Assembly: GCA_948442365.1 (NCBI GenBank)
Contig: CAOJRU010000016.1
Coordinates: 1 to 41,546 of the forward strand
Direction of reading: 5' to 3'
Source of the DNA: an uncultured Clostridium sp.
GTDB lineage: Bacteria; Bacillota; Clostridia; TANB77; CAG-508
DNA: 41,546 nucleotides
Under the pieces are notes generated by a model that saw nothing but the letters and a program-made list of their open reading frames with translations, did no database searches and was not told the DNA's origin. A program made the position numbers and the translations under genes. Below, piece after piece: positions 37,686 to 41,546 of this stretch; the stretch's first letter is position 1, and each line of letters begins with the position of its first letter.

Positions 37686-38955
37686 CTGAACGTTCCCCAA
37701 TCCTATGCCTTTCTACTTGAAAAGTTGCCAAATAAATCCGGAACCATTGGCAACCATTAAAAAATAACGAAATACCTAGTAGCACTGCTATTATGATTGT
37801 TGCTTTTCTTTCTTTTTCAAAATTTAGTTCTTTATATAAGATATCATATTTATATTTCACTTCACTATATAATTTGTCTAATTCAAATACTTCCTGCATT
37901 TTATCATTTAATAACGATCCTGTTTCATCTTCTGTTATTTCTTGTATCCATAGGTTCTTTGTGAATTCTACAAATTTCTTTCTTGCTTTTTTTATTTTTG
38001 CCATATCCTTTAATTCTAATTCTATCTTTTTTAAATATATTTTTTTATATAAATTAAAAATGTAAGTATAAAAATATTGATTTTCATATTCTTCTGGTAA
38101 AATGGTGTAATTGCTCATATCATTACTAGAGGAAAATAGCATCATGCCTAACTTAGTTAAACCTAATTTCGCATATTTCCATTTAGAGAAGGTTTCTACT
38201 TTTTCATATTCATAGTCTCTACTACTATCTGCTGGCAAAATATTGGTATATTTAATAAACTGATATTTGATTTCATCAAATTGATTCGCACTGCTCCAAG
38301 CGTCTTGATTAATACATACATACGCATAAGTTAAAAATCTTTCTGGTTCTATGTTTAATCTAGCTGCTTCTGCATTTAAACCAGTAATACCATGTATAAA
38401 TTCTTGAAAAGTCTTGGTATCTGCAAAACTATCGGTCTGAATACGTATGTTGTCATAGTTTTCTAAATTTGCTAATTCATTATTGATGTCTCTGAATTTA
38501 TAGTTAAAATTTAAAACATTCCTAAATTCTGTATATTCTTCTACATTTGTTTTGATCGCTAAAAAACAGATTCCCGTAGAAAAACAAATGATTTCTACTT
38601 TTTGTATATCAAAAAAAATGCCATTACTTTGTTCTATTTTCCCTTGAATATCTTTTTTTATAGTATATTCAAATATGTTACATGGATTTTTAGCAAGTAA
38701 AGCTGCTCTTGTTTCTATTGGCAATTCTTCTAATTTTTTTAGTTTATTATTACTGTAACTAAAACTTGAAAATAAAAATTCTCTCATTTTTGGCAAAAAA
38801 TATTTATATAATTTTAGATCTTTTTCTTTTTGAAAGATTTTTAGACTACAGTTTTTATCTTTTAACATTTTTAGTATATATTTTTGATATTTACCATCTT
38901 TTATGACAAACGGATGGATAAAGTATGTATATTGATAATTTGTCTTTAGTTCCAT
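37627..38955 (-). CDS. Unknown protein with C-terminal membrane helix; end overlaps REP elements
   Basis: The longest frame is 442 residues, starting MELKTNYQYTYFIHPFVIKDGKYQKYILK at ATG 38955 (AAAGGAA upstream). The body is a soluble, mostly helical domain with a coiled segment near 320-390, then one membrane helix (ATIIIAVLLGISLFF). I do not recognise the family. The last 35 or so residues (from GCQWF) are encoded by REP-related palindromes and are probably not ancestral. An in-frame CGG, followed by A, occurs at 37738-37740; if it caused a +1 shift the protein would end at 37713 after GFIWQLFK. Confidence 0.7.
   Translation of the reverse strand: MELKTNYQYTYFIHPFVIKDGKYQKYILKMLKDKNCSLKIFQKEKDLKLYKYFLPKMREFLFSSFSYSNNKLKKLEELPIETRAALLAKNPCNIFEYTIKKDIQGKIEQSNGIFFDIQKVEIICFSTGICFLAIKTNVEEYTEFRNVLNFNYKFRDINNELANLENYDNIRIQTDSFADTKTFQEFIHGITGLNAEAARLNIEPERFLTYAYVCINQDAWSSANQFDEIKYQFIKYTNILPADSSRDYEYEKVETFSKWKYAKLGLTKLGMMLFSSSNDMSNYTILPEEYENQYFYTYIFNLYKKIYLKKIELELKDMAKIKKARKKFVEFTKNLWIQEITEDETGSLLNDKMQEVFELDKLYSEVKYKYDILYKELNFEKERKATIIIAVLLGISLFFNGCQWFRIYLATFQVERHRIGERSVANGDGPFWQLLYLLLFRL
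37721..37755 (-). repeat. REP-related palindrome (GTTGCCA/TGGCAAC arms) at the 3' end of the unknown gene
   Basis: On the minus strand GGTTGCCAATGG is followed by TTCCGGATTTATT and TGGCAACTTT. It is the same subfamily as 38974-39004 and 39039-39080, and it carries the CGGA tetranucleotide. Confidence 0.75.
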
Positions 38956-38973
38956 TTAAAATTCCTTTCCCTT

Positions 38974-39080
38974 AGGTTGCCACTGGTTTCCTAAGTGGCA
39001 ACCTTATTAAATAAGAAATGTCTTCTAATCCCTTATTTGAAAAGTTGCCAATAAACTTTAGGAACCAGTGGCAACTTTTC
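38974..39080. repeat. Inverted pair of REP-related palindromes between the unknown gene and the WG-repeat gene
   Basis: The first unit GGTTGCCACTGG...AGTGGCAACC (38974-39004) and the second AAAAGTTGCCA...CCAGTGGCAACTTTTC (39039-39080) flank a 35-nt spacer. Both are hairpins. Their position just after the WG-gene stop (39085) suggests they also end that transcript. Confidence 0.75.
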
Positions 39081-39084
39081 AATT

Positions 39085-40605
39085 TTAAAGTTGATTATAA
39101 TAATTCATATTGATGTCTTTTCCTAAATGCCATCTTCCAATGAAGTCAATTTTCAAGTAATCTTCTAGGTTATACGTTGGTTCTTGTATAACTTCACCCT
39201 TATTATTGATAGAACCCCACTTTCCGTCTTTTTTAATACCTGCATAACCATAACTATTTTGTTCTGTTACATCATCATATTGATAGTCTACAACTACTTT
39301 TCCATCTTTATCTACAAATCCATATTTTCCATCTTTCTTGCTTTTAAATAAAGTATTACTTACTTGAATTTCTGTAATGTTCTTTTCTTCGAATTTAAAG
39401 TTATAATATTTATATTCTTCTCCTTGTTTTAGCTCAAAATATCCCTTCTCGTCATCTAAATCAATTAAAATTCCTGATTGGCGAACGGTAAATGTATTAT
39501 CAATTATATCATTACTATAATCCTCTTTTTCCGCAATATAGATATCTGCTTTCTCATGATAGGTAATTGATGTGTAAGTTGGCTCTATTTTACTAATCTT
39601 TTGCATATCGATAATACCATATTTCCCATTTTGTTTTGCTATCAATAATCCTGTTTTTGCTTCTTTTAATTCTTCATAATCTGGTGCAACCGTTACTTCT
39701 CCTGTCGTTTTCATGACACCATATTTCCCATTTTTTGTATAAATGATCCCATTATCTGCATTTTTCAAAATTTCCTTGATTTCATCATATCCTGTACTTA
39801 ATACTTCTGTCCCATCTTTTTTTACTAATACTTGTTTTCCTGCTTGCTTTACAACATACATGTCATTCCTATGAATTTTTTCAATGGCATCGTATTTTGT
39901 TTCTAATATGGTTTGATTAGAATAGTTTACTATTCCGTATTTTCCATTTTCTCCTTTTATAATAAAACCATCTTTACTGTCTTCTCCTATATTGGTAACT
40001 TCTGCATATTGTGTGCTTAAAACTTCTTTTCCTTCTTGATTGATGATTCCCACTTTCCCATCTTTTGTTACTTTTAATATCCCTTTTATTCCTTCTACAG
40101 CAACAATTTCATCATATTGACAGGTTGTTAATTCTTTTCCTGTTAAATGGATAACTCCATATTTACCGTCTTTCTTGACTTTTAAAACATTGTCCTCATA
40201 CCATATGTTATGGTTAGTATCTTTATTTGAAATGCCTTCTATTTGTTCATATTGTGTTAATATTTCTTGATTTTTACTGTTTAATGCTTTGGTCTTATAT
40301 TCTCCTGTTTCATAATTCACATCATAAATACATAAAAATACATCATTTTTACTGTTTGGAATGGTTATCATTTCTTCATAAGAAGGATCTATTACGATAT
40401 TCCCATTTGAGTCTATCACGCCCCATTTATTATCTTTGAATACCACAGCATAGTCTTTGCTAGTAATTTTTCCTTGTTCTTCGTCTTTGGTTAAAATTCC
40501 TTTTAGGATAAATATAAACATAATGATTACTACAAATGCTAATATAACAGCAAATACTTTTTTTAAGTTTAATTTTGGTTCTTCATATCTTCTTCCTCTA
40601 TTCAT
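39085..40605 (-). CDS. WG-repeat surface protein with N-terminal membrane anchor
   Basis: The 506-residue protein has a positively charged N terminus, one membrane helix (about residues 18-40) and about nine WG-type repeats of roughly 50 residues with the pattern KDGKYGVIxxxGxxVxxxxYDEI. These begin KDNKWGVIDSNGNIVIDPSYEEM and end KDGKWGSINNKGEV. WG repeats form extracellular beta-rich scaffolds of unknown binding partner. No catalytic motif is seen. The gene is isolated, with hairpins at the 3' end and an AT-rich 5' region. Confidence 0.85.
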   Translation of the reverse strand: MNRGRRYEEPKLNLKKVFAVILAFVVIIMFIFILKGILTKDEEQGKITSKDYAVVFKDNKWGVIDSNGNIVIDPSYEEMITIPNSKNDVFLCIYDVNYETGEYKTKALNSKNQEILTQYEQIEGISNKDTNHNIWYEDNVLKVKKDGKYGVIHLTGKELTTCQYDEIVAVEGIKGILKVTKDGKVGIINQEGKEVLSTQYAEVTNIGEDSKDGFIIKGENGKYGIVNYSNQTILETKYDAIEKIHRNDMYVVKQAGKQVLVKKDGTEVLSTGYDEIKEILKNADNGIIYTKNGKYGVMKTTGEVTVAPDYEELKEAKTGLLIAKQNGKYGIIDMQKISKIEPTYTSITYHEKADIYIAEKEDYSNDIIDNTFTVRQSGILIDLDDEKGYFELKQGEEYKYYNFKFEEKNITEIQVSNTLFKSKKDGKYGFVDKDGKVVVDYQYDDVTEQNSYGYAGIKKDGKWGSINNKGEVIQEPTYNLEDYLKIDFIGRWHLGKDINMNYYNQL

Positions 40606-40810
40606 CTTTTATCTCATTCCCTCCTAAGGCATAAATTTAGTTATAAAATCTGAATTTTACCTCTTTTCTTTTTACTTTTACAATATACCATAAATCGACC
40701 TTAGTTTCAATAGTTTATCTGTTTAACATTTTTTATCATTCATATTAATTAGTAAAAATTTTAAAATATCTCTCTTCTTATAATAAAAATCATATAGCTA
40801 GGTTAGATAA

Positions 40811-40843
40811 TCAAAAATTCTCAACTAAAATTGAGAATTTTGA
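40811..40843. terminator. Terminator downstream of the truncated surface-protein gene
   Basis: TCAAAAATTCTCAA pairs with TTGAGAATTTTGA with a six-base loop, beyond the stop at 40882. The rest of 40606-40881 is AT-rich with no recognisable gene. Confidence 0.75.
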
Positions 40844-40881
40844 TTTGTTTTTATATATTTACTACTCGATGGATTAAAGAA

Positions 40882-41546
40882 TTATTGCCAATTAATTCCT
40901 GCTCCCCAAACTTTTCCAGATACATGCAATAGAGATGGATCGCCATACCATTTCATATTCAGACCGTTATATACAGCCCAATATGGAGAAGATGTAGCCT
41001 TAATCATAGTAGGACCAAACAATCTTATGGCAAAGTTTCCTTCATAGGTTCCAATTAACCCAAAGTCGCAGTCCTTGCCAGATCCATCCACGTAATCTCC
41101 TTGACCAATAATTGTAGTCCAATTTACATAGTTTCCACTAGAGTCTTTTTCTGGGTCACCTAAATTAACTGTACCAGATCCTACAAGAAAAATACCACTA
41201 GAGCCTGTGGATTGTATAGTTCCACCTTCAATATCTAAAAATGCACCATTGCTACAGACTATTGCACCTTGATAACTCTTTACTTCTCCCATTTTTCGCA
41301 AATAAAGCTTTGAACCATTCAAAATAGCACCTTTGCTTGTATCACTCGGGCAAACATTTCCATTTTTTAACCAAAGTGTACCTACATTCGTAATTTTCCC
41401 ATCTAAAGTATAACTATTTAAATCTAATGTTATATTCTTTCCTGCTGGAATTTGTGGATCTTCCTTTCGATTATTAACTAATAATTTTACAGTTCCAGTA
41501 GATGAAATACTATCTATGGCATCTTGTATCCTTGCATAATAAACGG
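40882..41546 (-). CDS. C-terminal part of a large surface protein, beta-helix-like (5' end outside window)
   Basis: The frame is open through the window edge, giving about 221 residues: VYYARIQDAIDSISSTGTVK at the edge, then ITLDLNSYTLDG, TNVGTLWLKNGNV and NGAFLDIEGGTIQSTGSSG. These short strand-turn repeats with G/N turns resemble right-handed beta-helix (pectate-lyase-like) surface proteins. No sortase signal or membrane anchor follows; the protein ends WGAGINWQ. The apparent TTG start at 41322 is internal. It is probably secreted and cell-surface associated, held by domains outside the window. Confidence 0.75.
   Translation of the reverse strand, partial: VYYARIQDAIDSISSTGTVKLLVNNRKEDPQIPAGKNITLDLNSYTLDGKITNVGTLWLKNGNVCPSDTSKGAILNGSKLYLRKMGEVKSYQGAIVCSNGAFLDIEGGTIQSTGSSGIFLVGSGTVNLGDPEKDSSGNYVNWTTIIGQGDYVDGSGKDCDFGLIGTYEGNFAIRLFGPTMIKATSSPYWAVYNGLNMKWYGDPSLLHVSGKVWGAGINWQ

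Overview
This window comes from an AT-rich, low-GC Gram-positive bacterium, most likely an uncultured member of the Clostridia. The evidence is the long clostridial-type rpoB and rpoC, strong AGGAGG ribosome binding sites with several TTG/GTG starts, folate-dependent TrmFO, anaerobic NrdG, a SCIFF (six-cysteine) ranthipeptide precursor, a Spo0E-like protein, the YmfF/YmfH-type M16 pair, GdpP, and a G5/3D wall protein. No tRNA or rRNA gene was seen.

Layout. 1-908: truncated coiled-coil protein. 1123-6364 (minus): trmFO, a hidden SCIFF peptide gene with its own promoter, and a SWIM/SNF2 helicase. 6519-8784: asd (plus) facing aspartokinase (minus). 8950-12304 (minus): a hidden Spo0E-like gene, two M16 peptidases, rpsU. 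12403-21892 (minus): nrdG, a DnaJ-domain protein, ftsH, tilS, a RAYT transposase, dnaB, rplI, gdpP. 22064-29900 (minus): rpoC and rpoB with an unrecognised small gene between them. 30464-34114 (minus): a small-multidrug-export family membrane protein, an AI-2E family permease, exonuclease III and a G5/3D protein. 34621-36223 (plus): lemA and htpX. 36287-41546 (minus): tatD, acpS, an unknown membrane-anchored protein, a WG-repeat protein and the end of a large surface protein.

Most striking observation. Three important genes (ftsH, dnaB, nrdG) are each split by a +1 frameshift. In all three the shift falls on an in-frame CGG codon followed by A, so the next reading is GGA. In each, treating CGGA as a single residue restores the family sequence at the expected length. 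A by-eye scan of the other predicted genes (roughly 12,000-13,000 codons) found no other in-frame CGG, although CGT, CGC and CGA are used. One further CGG lies in a repeat-derived protein tail, and it too is CGGA. This suggests CGG is unassigned or unreadable here and that CGGA acts as a +1 frameshift or quadruplet-decoding site.

A second theme is a REP/BIME-like palindrome system. Nine copies of a 29-bp element (TTGCCA/TGGCAA arms around GGGACGGACC) are scattered between genes. An inverted pair flanks the RAYT transposase, one copy lies in frame inside tilS, and two matching 112-bp inverted-pair modules occur 18 kb apart. Related elements, plus a separate 35-bp-period repeat family, occupy other gaps.
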